64,000 bases of DNA from Margaritifera margaritifera (GCA_029931535.1 JAQPZY010001659.1:6888001-6952000), one strand, 5' to 3'; positions 51,931 through 63,815 are shown, numbered from the stretch's first letter. A program made the numbers and translations. The notes: a model not told the origin generated them from the sequence alone.

Positions 51931-52112
51931 GTGTCCATGGTAGCTTAGTTGGTAAGAGGGTTGGACTCATAATCCAAGGGTCACGGGTTTAATACCCACT
52001 GAGGCCAGCCTGGGTTGGCTGCCTTGGTGTGTAATTGGGAAAGGCACATATATCCCATTTCATTAGCATGATATAACCAATAATGTGTTGAAAGTGCCAT
52101 TAAAATACAACC
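51931..52112 (+). mobile_element. tRNA-derived SINE, second family
   Basis: The tRNA-like head has an A box TAGCTTAGTTGGTAAGAGG (51941-51959), an anticodon-loop region 'ggactcataatcc' with CAT, and a B box-like GGTCACGGGTTTAATACCC near 51979-51997. The acceptor stem ends do not pair, so this is not a functional tRNA. The body runs through 'gaggccagcctgggttggct' to 'aagtgccattaaaatacaacc'. It differs from the 27386/57940 SINE. No target-site duplication was found. Confidence 0.75.
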
Positions 52113-52377
52113 AGCTGAAATGCAGGCCTGGTTCATTCTGTTTAATGAATAGGTACCTACACAGCTCTAAAAACAAGTAAAACTGCACTGACGACAACAA
52201 CATCAACAAAAACAATTAAAATGATAATGATTATAACAACAACTACAACAACAACATGCAGCAACAGTAGTAAAAAATGTTAGTTTGAAAATTTGTCCTT
52301 CAGGGACAGTTATCAGTAAAATCAAGTGTCTGTTTATGGCATGCTTTATTGTAATGGTTCCATTCTTCTCATTTCAG

Positions 52378-52553
52378 AGATGAAGCCTCAGTGGTATGAC
52401 ATAGATTCCATCCCATATGACAAGATGTGGCCAGATGACAAATGGTGGTTTCCGTTGCTTCTCAAAGGATCAAAATTTTCTGGATATTTTCTGTTCGAAG
52501 GACATGATGATGTTTTGAATTATACATTAGAGGAAGTTGATTCATTAAAATAA
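52378..52553 (+). CDS. NUDT1: NUDT1 (MTH1), coding exon 3 and stop
   Basis: This exon encodes residues 100 (part) to 157, then TAA. 'DKMWPDDKWWFPLLL' places W117, D119 and D120 exactly at the human positions that stack against and discriminate the oxidised purine base. 'GYFLFEG' and 'LNYTLEEVD' close the fold. The acceptor is cattcttctcatttcag (ending 52377). The total length of 157 aa compares with 156 in human. No obvious AATAAA lies in the first 200 bp after the stop. All catalytic and specificity residues that I know for the family are intact, so the gene is expected to be functional. Confidence 0.93.
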
Positions 52554-52894
52554 TGAAAATAATCACTACACTGTATTTTTACATAAACACCATTTTTATC
52601 TGGTTTGACACTTGCACTGTGTGATGTTAGCCATAGTCAGACATTGGACTTGCATGCACTGCTTGAGTGCAGCTTTTGTCTTTACAAATCAACTTTTCAT
52701 AGGTATTTAGTATATAATTTACCTATTTAGTAATTTGTCATGTCAGACTAACGATCATACACTGTTTACTGTGTGCCAAATACATGCTAAAGAACACGGG
52801 GAAAGACATCAAACCCTTGTGCGTGATCTCTTTTGTGTTTCGGTAAATATTTGCATCCACAAAACCATGTATGATCCGTATAATATTTTATAAA

Positions 52895-53462
52895 ATACAT
52901 TTTGACCTTGTCTTCAGGCATTAATGTGCAAAGATACATTTTGACCTTGTCTTCAGGGATTCCTTGTCTTCAGGCATTCATGTGCAAAGATACATTTTGA
53001 CCTTGTCTTCAGGCATTCATATGCAAAGATACATTTTGACCTTGTCTTCAGGCATTCATGTGCAAAGATGCATTTAGACCTTGTCTTCAGACATTCATGT
53101 ACAAATATACATTTTGATCTTGTCTTAAGGCAGTCATGTGCAAAGATACACTTTGACCTGGTCTTCAGGCATTCATGTGCAAATATACATTTTGATCTTG
53201 TCTTCAGGCATTCATGTGCAAATATACATTTTGACCTTGTCTTCAGGCATTCATTTGCAAAGATACATTTTGACCTTGTCTTCAGGCATTCATGTGCAAA
53301 TATATACATTTGATCTTGTCTTCAGGCATTCATGTTCAAGGATACACTTTGACCTTGTCTTCAGGCATTCATGTGCAAATCTACATTTTGATCTTGTCTT
53401 CAGGCATTCATGTACAAAGATTCACTTTGACCTTGTCTTCAGGCATTCATGTGCAAAGAATA
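52895..53462. repeat. 39-bp minisatellite, about 14 copies
   Basis: The unit is 'cttgtcttcaggcattcatg' followed by 'tgcaaagatacattttgac'. Because 39 is divisible by 3, it yields long open frames on both strands (for example 52953-53309 minus), with a 13-residue period. It starts about 340 bp after the NUDT1 stop. A one-base shift near 53300 changes the frame. Confidence 0.95.
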
Positions 53463-53593
53463 ATTAGTTCATATATTCCTATTTAGCATCCTCCTACTGG
53501 TACATGTTTCTATGACTTAAATTTGTTAAGGTTTTGAGTGAACTTTTTGTGACAATGCTGCTTATACCATTATTTTATTAGTTTTTATTTTTA

Positions 53594-54312
53594 GCTCTAC
53601 TGGTCATAGACCAGAAGAGCTTATGGGATGGTCTATCAGCCATCATCTGTTAGCACAAATTTGTTATTGCTACTTCTCCTAAACTACTTGGAGGATTGCT
53701 ATGAAACTTTACACACACATTCATCCCATGATCTAGTTGGTCCTGTATGAAAATGGTGCCACCAGAACATCCAGTATGGCACCAAATGTAGCCATCTTGA
53801 ATTTTTTTTTATTGCTACTCCTCCTGAATTAATGGTCACATCAACATAGAGTTTTCACTAAAAGACTTGTTATGATGTCTAGTTGGACCTAAATGAAAAT
53901 GGTGCCATGGCAGCCATTTTAACAATCTTGTTATCGCTACTCCTCCAGAACAGAAGGTCATATTGCCATGCGATGTCTAGTTGGTAGTAAATGAAAATAA
54001 TGCTGTTCTGGTGTCTAATATGGCCATCACAGTGGCCATCTTGAAAATCTTGTTATCACTACTCCTCCTGAATGGATGGTCATATCAATGTCATGATTTT
54101 GCTGAAAGACTTTTTAATATGTCTAGTTGGTCCTAAATGAAAATCGTGCTGTTCTGATGTCCAATCTTGTTATCGCTATCCCTCCAGAATGAAAAAAGTA
54201 ATATTTCCATGGGGTTTTCACCAGAAGACTTCTTATGATGTCTCGTTGGTCCTAATGAAAATGGTGCCGCTTGCACATCCAATATGGTCACCACAGTGGC
54301 CATCTTGAAAAT
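53594..54312 (+). repeat. Dispersed repeat with hairpin head, internally tandem
   Basis: It begins with the foldback 'agctctactggtca' / 'tagaccagaagagct' (53594-53622). About four units of 130-150 bp follow, each with 'cttgttatcgctactcctcc', 'gttttcac.aaaagacttcttatgatgtctagttggtcctaaatgaaaatggtgcc' and 'atatggccatcacagtggccat'. The repeat is interrupted at 54321 by a hAT element and resumes at about 56358. Confidence 0.75.
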
Positions 54313-54320
54313 CTTGTTAC

Positions 54321-56349
54321 ATACCTGCCATATTCCCAGATAGTGTTTGGGGGGGGGGGGGGACTCAAAAAGTGTGTTTTGAGGTCCCAAGGGGGGTCAG
54401 GCCTCATGACCTAAGAAAGAAATGTAGTCCAATTGAGAATGAGATATCTTTTCTGTTACAACTCTAGGTCTTGAAACAAAATGTAACAGAAGGAAAGTGA
54501 AACCAACAATGTAAATAATATCTACAAGTGATTTATTTCCCTATAATACAAAGTGAAATTTAAGAAATACTTAAAATACTGTAAATCAAATTCCAAATAA
54601 TCCTAAATGTTCTAATCACAAGTCCAAAAATATAGAATGATCCGAATAAATTCCAGTAGTTTTGAATGTCCTGATATAACACAATGATACAATCCAGAAT
54701 TTCTTTTAATGAGTTCACCAAAGTCCAAAGTAATGTATTAATTCAAAAGTCAATGAGTACTTTAGTAATTCCAATGAATATATTAAGTAAATAATTCCTG
54801 TCGAAATATATCTGATTTAAATGGCTCAAACTATAAAATCTGATCTCAAATGGATTCCCACAGACTGATCTAAAACAGGAATGAATTATTTGTTTCCTAA
54901 ATCCGTATTTTTACACATGTTCACTTGACCTATATCAATAGAATGTGAAGCAATAAAATGGGAAAAACCCAGTCTAACTGTAAATGAGAATGGCCTTGAA
55001 CTCAAATGCTAGTCAACACTCTGTTTACTGGTGACCAGAATCTAAAGTGCAACTTACCTCCATGGACAAGATGTAAACACACATTATAGATTAAATATAC
55101 ATAACATTTCTTATAAGCCTATATAAAATTACTGGAAATTCAAATTTGATAAAAAGGAAAGTACGTATGTTTTCTTTGAAGCATTTAATATACTTACAAA
55201 CCAAAAATAATTGGCAGACTTAACACTGTCCAATATAATCACCACACACATGCATGCACATGCCCACAGTAACTTAAACACAACCACACAGACATTAAAT
55301 AAAATAATTTTTTTTAAAACCAAGTTTCTGTCTTTAAAAAACCATTGGACAGTGAAATATTTTCTTAATTAGATGCAGTCTTTGCTGCTGTCTGTAGTTC
55401 AGTGTGTGTGGGGATGTTTGAAGGTAATACAAATGTTGTTTGTGTTCATCTTGGCACTCATTTTAGACTGGATGATATATTCTTCAGACTTCTCTGAATA
55501 TCTTGTTGAATTTTTCTCAGCATAGAAAATGATCTTTCTGAATCTGCATTGCTGTGATGGGAGAGGCAAACATGCTGGATGGTGTTGCAATGTTGACAAG
55601 TGTTACACACTCCAGAATGCCTGTCAATATGGTATTTGCAGAGTGTGCAAAAAATATAATGCTCCCTCTTGCAGATTCATTTCATAAAGTCAAACTCTGT
55701 CCAGGAGTTCTGAGATTTAGTTTTGCTGGGCTTTGCTCGTTTTGCAGATGGCTCACAGCTGCATTTCAACATTTTGCCATAACAAATGAACCACAATTAT
55801 ATACTTATTCTGACTACCAAAATAATAGTGTTTTGTGTTTTATATATGCAGTAAAATCTGACTTCAAAGAAACATTGCTGCTGATCACAAACTTGCCAAT
55901 AATCTTTAATAATGATGGCTTAAACATTCTCATTCAAGGCATTGATGTGTAATAACTTTTGTTCTTCAGCATGCATCTCTTCGATTGTACCTAACTCAAA
56001 CGAATTGGGTTGTTCCACTTAGTGTCCTTTACCTGTGCAAATTAGCCTAATGGGCTTTCCCACAGCAGTGTTTAAAGGACTTGACATGGCACCATCCTAG
56101 CTCTTCTCATCCAGTTAGGTAATCGGTGAAATGGTGGTTGTTTATCGCTGACTGCCCCAAGGATAGTTTTACATGGGCTCTAAGCAGGACTGTTTACTGT
56201 GTTGGACATGCATAGTGGTGGTCAAAAAATGTGTTGTTTTTTTCCCCCTAAGATTATTGAAAATCGTGTTTTTCTAAACACGACCATGTTAGGGGGTTTG
56301 GGAGTCAAACATCACGTTTTTGCGTGACACTTCGTGTTATGACAGATAT
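54321..56349 (-). mobile_element. hAT deletion derivative, about 2.0 kb
   Basis: The left end ATACCTGCCATA and the right end, reverse complemented, ATATCTGTCATA form terminal inverted repeats. The flanks CTTGTTAC (54313-54320) and GTTGTCTC (56350-56357) agree at 5 of 8 positions, compatible with a decayed 8-bp target-site duplication. The host repeat is continuous across the insertion. Inside, on the minus strand, is a fusion of a BED-like zinc finger with the hAT dimerisation domain (55460-55700). The transposase core is missing, so the copy is non-autonomous. Confidence 0.65.
55460..55700 (-). pseudogene. hAT transposase remnant: zinc finger joined to dimerisation domain
   Basis: Read on the minus strand, 'FCTLCKYHIDRHSGV' followed by 'HCNTIQH' resembles a BED-type C2H2 finger (55580-55655). 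Within a few codons it runs into 'SHHSNADSERSFSMLRKIQ' (about 55500-55560), the hallmark of the hAT C-terminal dimerisation domain, and ends 'SLKNISSSLK' near 55465. Frames differ between the parts. The catalytic core that should separate them, several hundred codons, is absent. The plus-strand ORF 55554-55952 overlapping it is a shadow. Confidence 0.65.
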
Positions 56350-56357
56350 GTTGTCTC

Positions 56358-56600
56358 CACAGTGGAAAGTAATATCAACATGGGGTTTCCACCAGAAGTC
56401 TTCTTATGATATCTTCTTGTTCCTAAATGATGTCTTGTTGGTCCTGTATGATAATGCATCGATATATTGATGAATCGTTTCACCCCTAGCAGCAGCTAAT
56501 TTTAAAATCTTGTTATTGCTGTAGAGTATCGGAGATGGTTTCAACACTCTGCGGTTAAAAGGAAGAAATGGTCTTATCTTCAATTCTTGGAAGTTCTTTT
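56358..56600 (+). repeat. Right part of the dispersed repeat split by the hAT element
   Basis: It resumes with 'gtggaaagtaatatcaacatggggtttccaccagaagtcttcttatgat', matching 54185-54240, then decays. Confidence 0.6.
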
Positions 56601-57132
56601 TCGCCATTAGAGCATCAGTCTCTTTGAGGGACTCTTATTAATTTTAATTGTTTGATTTTGAAATTTTGTAGTTGGGGAGGACTTGCTGAAACAAATTTCA
56701 CAGTCACAGTGTCATGCACCTTTTGTCATCAGCCATCCACATCCACTTGTGGTTGGAGTAGTTTGAAATTGCTCTTTTGGATTAGTTAGGGGGCATCAGA
56801 CGTTTCTTAAAGATGTAAAATATTTGTTGCTGTACATGCAGTAAATTTTCCAGATATTTTAGAAGTTTAATTTCATTTTGTAGAAAAACACATGTCTTTA
56901 AACATTAATTTCCTAAGTCCAGATACGAAATTTGTCACGTTGACTCACCATGCATCCTAATCAGACTTCTACTTACATGACTCTATTAGGCAGACTTTAG
57001 TTCTTCATGACTATATTGGGGGTATTTGGTAACTTGATGTATGAATGGGGAGAGGAGTATTGTTCATGGACCAAATGAATGTAGCCGGTAGTTAAATATG
57101 ATTACGTCTCTCTTTTTTAACTTTTGTAAAGT
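56601..57132. other. Non-coding stretch
   Basis: Nothing recognised. Confidence 0.35.
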
Positions 57133-57410
57133 TTTAGCTCACCTGGCTGTAAGGCCGAGTGAGCTTATGGTATGGCTCTGAGAGTGTCATGCATTGTCTG
57201 CCAACAATTGCTATTTTAAACTTCTCAAAAACATTCTCGACGAATTTCAAACAAATGATGCTGATACGACATCGAATATGGCAACCATTACTAAAACCAG
57301 AAAAACCTTTAAATGACTTCTTCTCAAAACCACCCAACAGAATTTCACTTAAACCATCATGGCATAGAGGTCTTTCAAGTTTGTAAAAATAAGGCTGTAA
57401 AAGTATAAAG
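57133..57410 (+). repeat. Dispersed repeat with hairpin head, 'agctcacctggc' type
   Basis: It opens with a foldback, agctcacctggc / ggccgagtgagct. The body contains 'acaaatgatgctgatacgac', 'atcgaatatggcaaccattactaaaa' and 'atgacttcttctcaaaaccacccaacagaattt'. It is related to 63120-63560. Plus- and minus-strand ORFs here are shadows. Confidence 0.65.
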
Positions 57411-57939
57411 ATCAAAAACTGTTTTTAAAAAAAACCCCAAAAGTAAACATGCTTCTGACAAGTAGAGGTAAAATGATAAAATTCTTTAAATGGCATATAC
57501 TATGAAAGATGAAAGTAAAATAGGCAGAATCCTGAAAATATAAAGTAAAATTTTTTTGTTATATCAACCGCATTATCTTAGAAAGTCCAATATTTTGTCT
57601 GGTGGTACATCATCAGAAACTTCATCAAATTGAAGAAAAACAAATCTCGCGTAAAGGGTGGAAATCGATACACTCATAAGTATGTTATCCACTGTCAGTG
57701 GACATTGGCAAAGTATGCATTCTGACTGAGGTTCATCCTTTAGGAGGTATGTATGTATTAGGTATTTTCCGAAGATTGTTTGTTGAGTTTTCGTTCCACA
57801 TATATTGCCAAGTAGATTGATATAATTAAAGTCGCTAGAAAACTAGAAAAACCTATGAACTAGTCCAATACACACAATAGTCGGGTATTTTGTATGATTT
57901 ATGTTCAGTTTTCGCACTTTAGAATTTAAACTGTCAGAA
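57411..57939. other. Non-coding stretch
   Basis: Nothing recognised apart from the SINE target site at its end. Confidence 0.35.
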
Positions 57940-58172
57940 GGGGCCTCGGGTGGCGGAGTGGTCTAAGGCGCTCGCTCTTACAGATCACTGACGTCTCGCC
58001 TCTGTCTGCGTGAGTTTGAGTCTCGGCTCGGCAATCGTGGGTATGTGAGAAAGCTTGCCAGTAGCTTCCCGTGGGTCGATGGTTCTTCCTCCACCAAATA
58101 TACTAGCCGCCATGTAGAGCCTGTCATGTGCTGAAAAATGGCCTTAAACTCACGAAACACATACACACAAAT
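57940..58172 (+). mobile_element. tRNA-derived SINE, copy 2
   Basis: Same family as 27386-27639: A box TGGCGGAGTGGTCTAAGGC (57951-57969), degenerate B box 'gagtttgagtctcgg', body 'gagaaagcttgccagtagc' and tail 'tgctgaaaaatggccttaaac'. An 8-bp target-site duplication TGTCAGAA flanks it (57932-57939 and 58173-58180). It lacks the CCCGGG-containing duplication found in copy 1. Confidence 0.9.
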
Positions 58173-58180
58173 TGTCAGAA

Positions 58181-61100
58181 AATCATACGTTTAGTCTTTT
58201 ATTCCATAAAAAATATTTTCATTTTCGCTCCTGATTACCTTTAAGACCAGATTTGCAAGTCATTGTAGCTAAAACTGGTACCATGTTGCACTCCTTCTTT
58301 TCACAGGCGCTCGTTACCAAAGCATTTATGAGTATAGAGGGTGGGTGGGTGGGTCTAAACCTGTTATTACAGGTTTGGAATTCCCTATCGATCTATCTAT
58401 TAACCAATACTCAATTTCAGATGTAACGAACCCCTGTGTTCATTGGATGATTTGATGCAAGATCATTCAGAGTATTTCGAACTCGTCTCTAATATAATCA
58501 CTAGTCGCCGTGCGGATAGTCTTTACTACAGTGGGTACACGGAAGCCGTGCGAATAGTCTTTGAGAAATTCAATACACGGCCGCCGTGCAAACAGACACT
58601 TCCTTTAATTTTGGCCATGGTAGAGAAAGGGGGTGGGTGGTGGTGTGGCGAGGGCCTTAGATGTAAAACAAACAAAACAATTCCGGCCTCCAAATAGCTT
58701 GAAAAAATATTCTTCCTCAGATTTGTAAAAAAAAAAGAACTAATTATATCCATTATATTAGTTGAAAAAAATAGATTTATCTTGAGGTGGAAGAAAACAA
58801 AAATATCCTGGTTCGAAAGAAAATACCCGGCCTCCCACCCCACCCCCGAAACTTAAATGGTCGGTCCCTGGCATGACGTTTCGTACCAAATTCATTCCGT
58901 CCCAGGGTCGTTTCATCCCTTAGACTTTTTCACTTTTACCTGAATATATTTATTTTTTTTCGTTTCCGAATTTTAATATTTTCTTCCTGGATTAACTAGA
59001 CAGAGACTCGATTGATGTGTTGGTTAAAGGCTTCCATTGAGAGAACACTGCATTGAATGAAGCGTGCTATTGACCATTTCGACATTACAAAATCGCTCTT
59101 TCCATGAAGAGACTTTGTACGTCTGGGGGATACATTGACTAAAGTAACAACGAATTTTTAAAAATATATTTCTCAAGTGTCATTTCTTCAGTTTGAAACA
59201 AGATACGTTAGATGTGCGTTAACTTTACCGTACATACAAATGAGTCAACATATAGGGCAATTTCTTTCCGTTCATTAATATTCTTTTTTTCAAAATAATT
59301 TTTAGGTCATGTGATTTTATTGTATATAAAAATTATATGCATAAATTTGAAATCTTACTTTCGTTACGAAGCTAAAAGATAATTGATTTTCCTTCTTTAA
59401 GTAAATACTTATTTTATTTTATGCAATAAGTATGACAAATAATGAAAATAAAAAGTAGGAATTATGCATTCTCTATCCATATTAACGTATTTCTGACGCT
59501 TAACTTATTTAGTGGTACATAAGTATTTTTAAAAATTAATTTCGATTTATTTAAAATCGGTTATAATATGTTAGAAGAATTTAGACTAATACTTGTGTAA
59601 ATAATTGGTACTATTTCACGAGGAATCTCAGTTCAGGTCCTACAAAGTGAACACACAAATTTGCACGTTCACCGCGAACCGCATTTCGATACTCTGTCGG
59701 AGCTGTTCCTCTTGAGAAACAATTATAATTTTTAAAGAACATAGTAAGATCTGTAAAATGTAATTATACGATTGTAGTCAATCGCGTAATCGCAATCATC
59801 ATCAACAATATTATCATCATCATCGTCAACATAATTATCAGTGGTTCTAAGATGTCACATTTTGACACGGTGGCGGCAAAAAGTTGGGTGCACAAATAAA
59901 TAATATCCGTAGAATTGTACACGTGTTCATTTTTAACCACTACTACTAATAATAATGATAATTAGAAAATGTTTCAGAGCCTTAATAAATAGCTCTAGAT
60001 TTGACCGATTGAATTTTTTTTTATAAATTGAATAAGAATACAGTTAAACTACTACGACTTCTACTACTAATAATACAAACACTATCATAATTAAACGTTC
60101 TGATGTATTATTAACTGTATACATGTGTTTTGAGTAAGGCTTTGGCGCTCTTCGCTTGGTGCTAAAAAATCACGTGATTTATGTCCACGTGCCTCAGAAG
60201 AAACATTACGAGCGAAATTTATTATACTACTTTGTAGATTTGTTACTTCTAATTATTGTTCAAAAATGTGTCTGCACATACGAACTATTTTGAACTAACG
60301 TAATCTTTCGAGCATTTTGCATGATTTGGGAAAGGGCCTAGATGAGTTATTTTAGTAATGTCCAACCCCATAAACGACAAACTAAACGTCAATGAAATAT
60401 GTTTTAAACAAACAAACAAAACAAAGTTCTTATGATACATTCTTCAACGGTATTGACCGAGTATACTTAAAATAATAATCAAAGTAACAATTACCTCAGT
60501 ATTAACAGTCCGTAGCTTATATATGAGTGCATGGTTTGAAAATGAAATTTAAATAATTTCTCTGATTTAAAAGAAACACAGGATACCTCTAACGGAGGAA
60601 CTTTTATGATTATTCGGATAATACGCTATATTCTGACAAATATTTCCAGAAATTTAATTTATTTTGGAAATATTGGGATTTAAAAAATACAAATTAATCA
60701 TTTTTGATCATAAATTACTATATAACACGTATAATATAGCGGTTAAACGAACTTACCCGTTCTGTAAGTGTTATCCGTCTGCAACAAACGTCATAATCAA
60801 GAGATTCCTGTACTTTACGAACATGGGAACTGCACGATGTGCCAAAAATCAGACATGACAGAATATTTAAGTAAAAGACAAGAAACGAAGAGAAATAGTT
60901 ATCCAATGCAGAATATTATTTACAGTATCCTCCATGAAGCATCAATGAGTACTCCTGTGAAAAATCTTGGATTGAAAGTTTCCACAAAGTCTAGATTTTA
61001 TATTCTGATAAGGAATGGCGGTATTTCTTTTTCTTCTATTAATCCCACAAATCTTTTTTTGTTTATCTATTAAATATAATGGCTTATACATTTTTTAATC

Positions 61101-61373
61101 TGCCTTTGCGAGCATTGTTTAACATGTGCGGGAACATTAAGCATATATGGAGAAACAATTGCAACGAATACAATTAACTAAGTACCACGTTCTGTCCTTT
61201 CAATAACGGTAAATCAAAGGGGCTTAAGTTAAGCGAGAAGAAACCTAAACGAGTACTTGTTTTCTCAAAATAAGTGAGAAAATATTGTAAAAAAATCTGT
61301 AGATACCAATTTGAAAATAAGTAAATAATTTATTTTTTTATTTTTTATTTGAAGAGGGTTAAAAGTTCGGTAA
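58181..61373. other. Long non-coding stretch
   Basis: No gene recognised. The ORFs at 58443-58697, 60664-60858 and 60768-61073 have no identifiable domain; 60768-61073 shows one isolated Cys-x2-Cys. Short ATC/CATC-rich text lies near 59795-59830. Confidence 0.4.
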
Positions 61374-61650
61374 TACATACAGGACCGGCCGCTAGACAAA
61401 ATGGCGCCCCAATTGAGAAGCATATTCGGTGCCCCCCCCCTTCCCATTTGTTCAAATTTTGAATACCTTATTTTTTATTGCCCGACTTCCCCCAAGCCCC
61501 TACGCCTTTGGCGAGGAGCGTCTTCGAACCGTCCCCACCCCCTCCGTTTTTTCAACTTTTTACTACCTCATTTTTGATTGCTAGACTCCTCCCCCCTCCC
61601 CTAAAAAAAGCCCAACCGCCTGGGGCGCCTGCCTTAATCCGGCTCAGGAT
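61374..61650. mobile_element. Probable GC-rich MITE with internal duplication
   Basis: The ends 'ggaccggccgctagacaaaatggcgcccc' (shown as 'ggaccggccgctagac' and 'aaaatggcgcccc') and the reverse complement of 'ggggcgcctgccttaatccggctc' are imperfectly inverted. Two internal units of about 110 bp share 'ttcaa.ttt..a.tacct.attttt.attgc..gact'. Related in style to the insert at 15220. Confidence 0.45.
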
Positions 61651-61719
61651 ACATCGTATATGTATACACACAATTATTTGATTAAGGCACGTATAACTCG
61701 TGTCGTATTTATTGTTCAT

Positions 61720-61732
61720 TTATAAAAAAAAA

Positions 61733-61766
<34 letters not shown>
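61720..61766. repeat. Poly-A tract
   Basis: Mostly A with one T interruption. Confidence 0.9.
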
Positions 61767-61767
<1 letters not shown>

Positions 61768-63119
61768 GCCAGTAAATCATCGTTTTCAGATTTGTTCAGG
61801 CTGCTAGGGTCTCTCAAGTTTGGATATTAGCTCTCAAACAATATTGTAATTTTTGGTGAAAAAAAAAATATTTAACAAATAATCACTTTGTTAGCTATCA
61901 CAGAGCCATATACTCATCAAAGCTGCACTTTAATTAGCCTAACTTTACTTTACTGCAACGTGTTCTTCTTAAGGAAATTTATTATTTAACATTATGACTT
62001 TATTAGAATCGTTATACACACACACAAAGATACATGAACCGTGAGACATGAAAATGCCAAAATGCTTTCGGAAAAAAACCCAAAATGTACAGGTTTGCTT
62101 TGTTTCACAGGGATATGCGCCTTACCTTTTGTTAAGTAATAACTTAGATGTAACAGGATGAAGCCGGGTTGGGATTGGCTTTAACGAAGACACTGAAAGC
62201 AATTTCGTGAATGAGATGTTTATTAATAATATAATTGAACGATGAATGAATCTGACACCATACTCGTGCGCATAAAGCCCAACAATGGATTTAACAGAAT
62301 GATGCGCACCGAGTTCAACAACTGATATAAGGAAATGATATCGTTCCTAAATGGAATTAATCAGAACATGTAACTTCAACGAGAAATCAAACAAGAATGA
62401 ACGTATGGAACTTATAAACAAATAAGATTGATATATGGATCTATCACCATGGATGATAAATGTATAGAATTTATACACAAATATGAACAATGTATACTTC
62501 TATCACTAAGGGTGATCAAAGTATAGGATTTGTACAAAAATATGAATAATGTATGTTTCATCCACATGTAGGACGTACGTATTATTGATTTTCACTCTTA
62601 TAGCGATATTGAATTATATAGATTCAAAAATGGAACATATGTATCTAGTAGCATCCAGTTGATGATCACTATGTATTTCCGGTTCCACAGCTCTCGTCGA
62701 ATGGTCAAGGAGCCTCTCAATCTGGGAAGGATTCCTCCAGAACATTCTTTCTGACAAAACCTGTTGTATTATGATAATACGTTGAGACGTTACTCTATAA
62801 GTATCCTTGTTATGGTGAAATCCACGGCCATAAAACTTGAGGTAGTCCGGTTTCTTACTGCTGGCACGTTGCTCAGAATTTTGAAATGGCTAAAGTTGAA
62901 AATAAACCACCCTCGGGGTAACGCTGAACGCGGCAACGAAATCCGAGTAAATTTTCGTTCATATATAATGCATAAACATTAACTACACACACTTCCGTGA
63001 TATTATACGAATTATATTTTAAATCGGGGATGAACAGTCACAGTTTTGCTATGAAACAGAACGATGCCAAAATGGAACGAAATAACTCGGGACGTAATGT
63101 CTCGGGTGCTAAATTACCC
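61767..63119. other. Non-coding stretch with a two-unit repeat at 62435-62565
   Basis: Two units of about 65 bp share 'ctatcac.a.ggatgat.aa.gtatag.atttatacacaaatatgaa.aatgtat'. No gene is supported; the ORF at 62764-62982 has no domain. Confidence 0.45.
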
Positions 63120-63560
63120 GAATTCCATTAAATATAGCGGTTGTTACTAAAAAATTGAAAACATTTAAATTACTTTTCAAAAACCACTCAACAGAATGTT
63201 TTACAAGGTATCCTGGCATAAGGGGGTTTAAATTGTATACAAATGACACCAAGTCAACATTAGATATGGCCGCCCTTACTAAAGATAAAAAACAACATTG
63301 CAATGACTTCACAACAAGATCCGAACACAATTAGATTAATTTTACAGAGTCGATTCTGGCATGAAGACTTTTCAGATTTATACAAATGATGCCGATCCAC
63401 TATCAAATATGGCCGCTGTTTCTAAACAACAACAACAACAAAAACCGTAAAAGACTTCTTGGCAATAAATAAGTCCCTGATAAAAAAGCTCAGCAGAATT
63501 TGACCAATTTTTAAAAACAGCAGCCTGTCATAGAAACCCGTTGTATGCTCAACATTTGAC
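63120..63560 (-). repeat. Dispersed repeat, three degenerate units
   Basis: Units of about 115-135 bp share 'aaaa.gacttc.caa.aa..accc.acagaatttt', 'tggcat.a.g...tttcagatt.atacaaatgatgcc' and 'atcaaatatggccgc'. Same family as 57230-57400. Confidence 0.6.
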
Positions 63561-63627
63561 TTCTCTGTCCATTCAAGAACTACAAATATATGTACGTGTA
63601 TATGTATGTATGAATGAGCATGTGTTT

Positions 63628-63631
<4 letters not shown>

Positions 63632-63718
<87 letters not shown>

Positions 63719-63727
63719 TAGATAGAT
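63632..63727. repeat. (TA)n microsatellite
   Basis: A nearly pure TA run. A second (TA)n block lies at 63777-63815. Confidence 0.95.
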
Positions 63728-63774
63728 ATAGATATATGTGTGTGTGTTTGCGAGTGTTTTGTATATATACATGT

Positions 63775-63776
<2 letters not shown>

Positions 63777-63815
<39 letters not shown>
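63777..63815. repeat. (TA)n-(TG)n microsatellite
   Basis: A TA run followed by TG dinucleotides. The flanking 'tatatacatgtgttta' text is duplicated near 63760 and 63835. Confidence 0.9.

Larger units (their letters stand above)
49843..52377 (+). other. NUDT1 intron 2, repeat-rich
   Basis: It contains the 78-bp and 48-bp minisatellites and a tRNA-derived SINE. No other coding sequence was recognised. Confidence 0.8.

Noticed and set aside
52953..53309. 118-codon minus-strand ORF with a perfect 13-residue repeat
   Set aside because: It is a translation of the 39-bp minisatellite; the other strand is equally open, and no start context or homology supports it.
55554..55952. 132-codon plus-strand ORF
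   Set aside because: It overlaps the antisense hAT remnant, shows no domain, and is explained as a shadow.
58443..58697. 84-codon ORF preceded by an AG acceptor-like site
   Set aside because: Composition and short internal repeats look non-coding; no homology was recognised.
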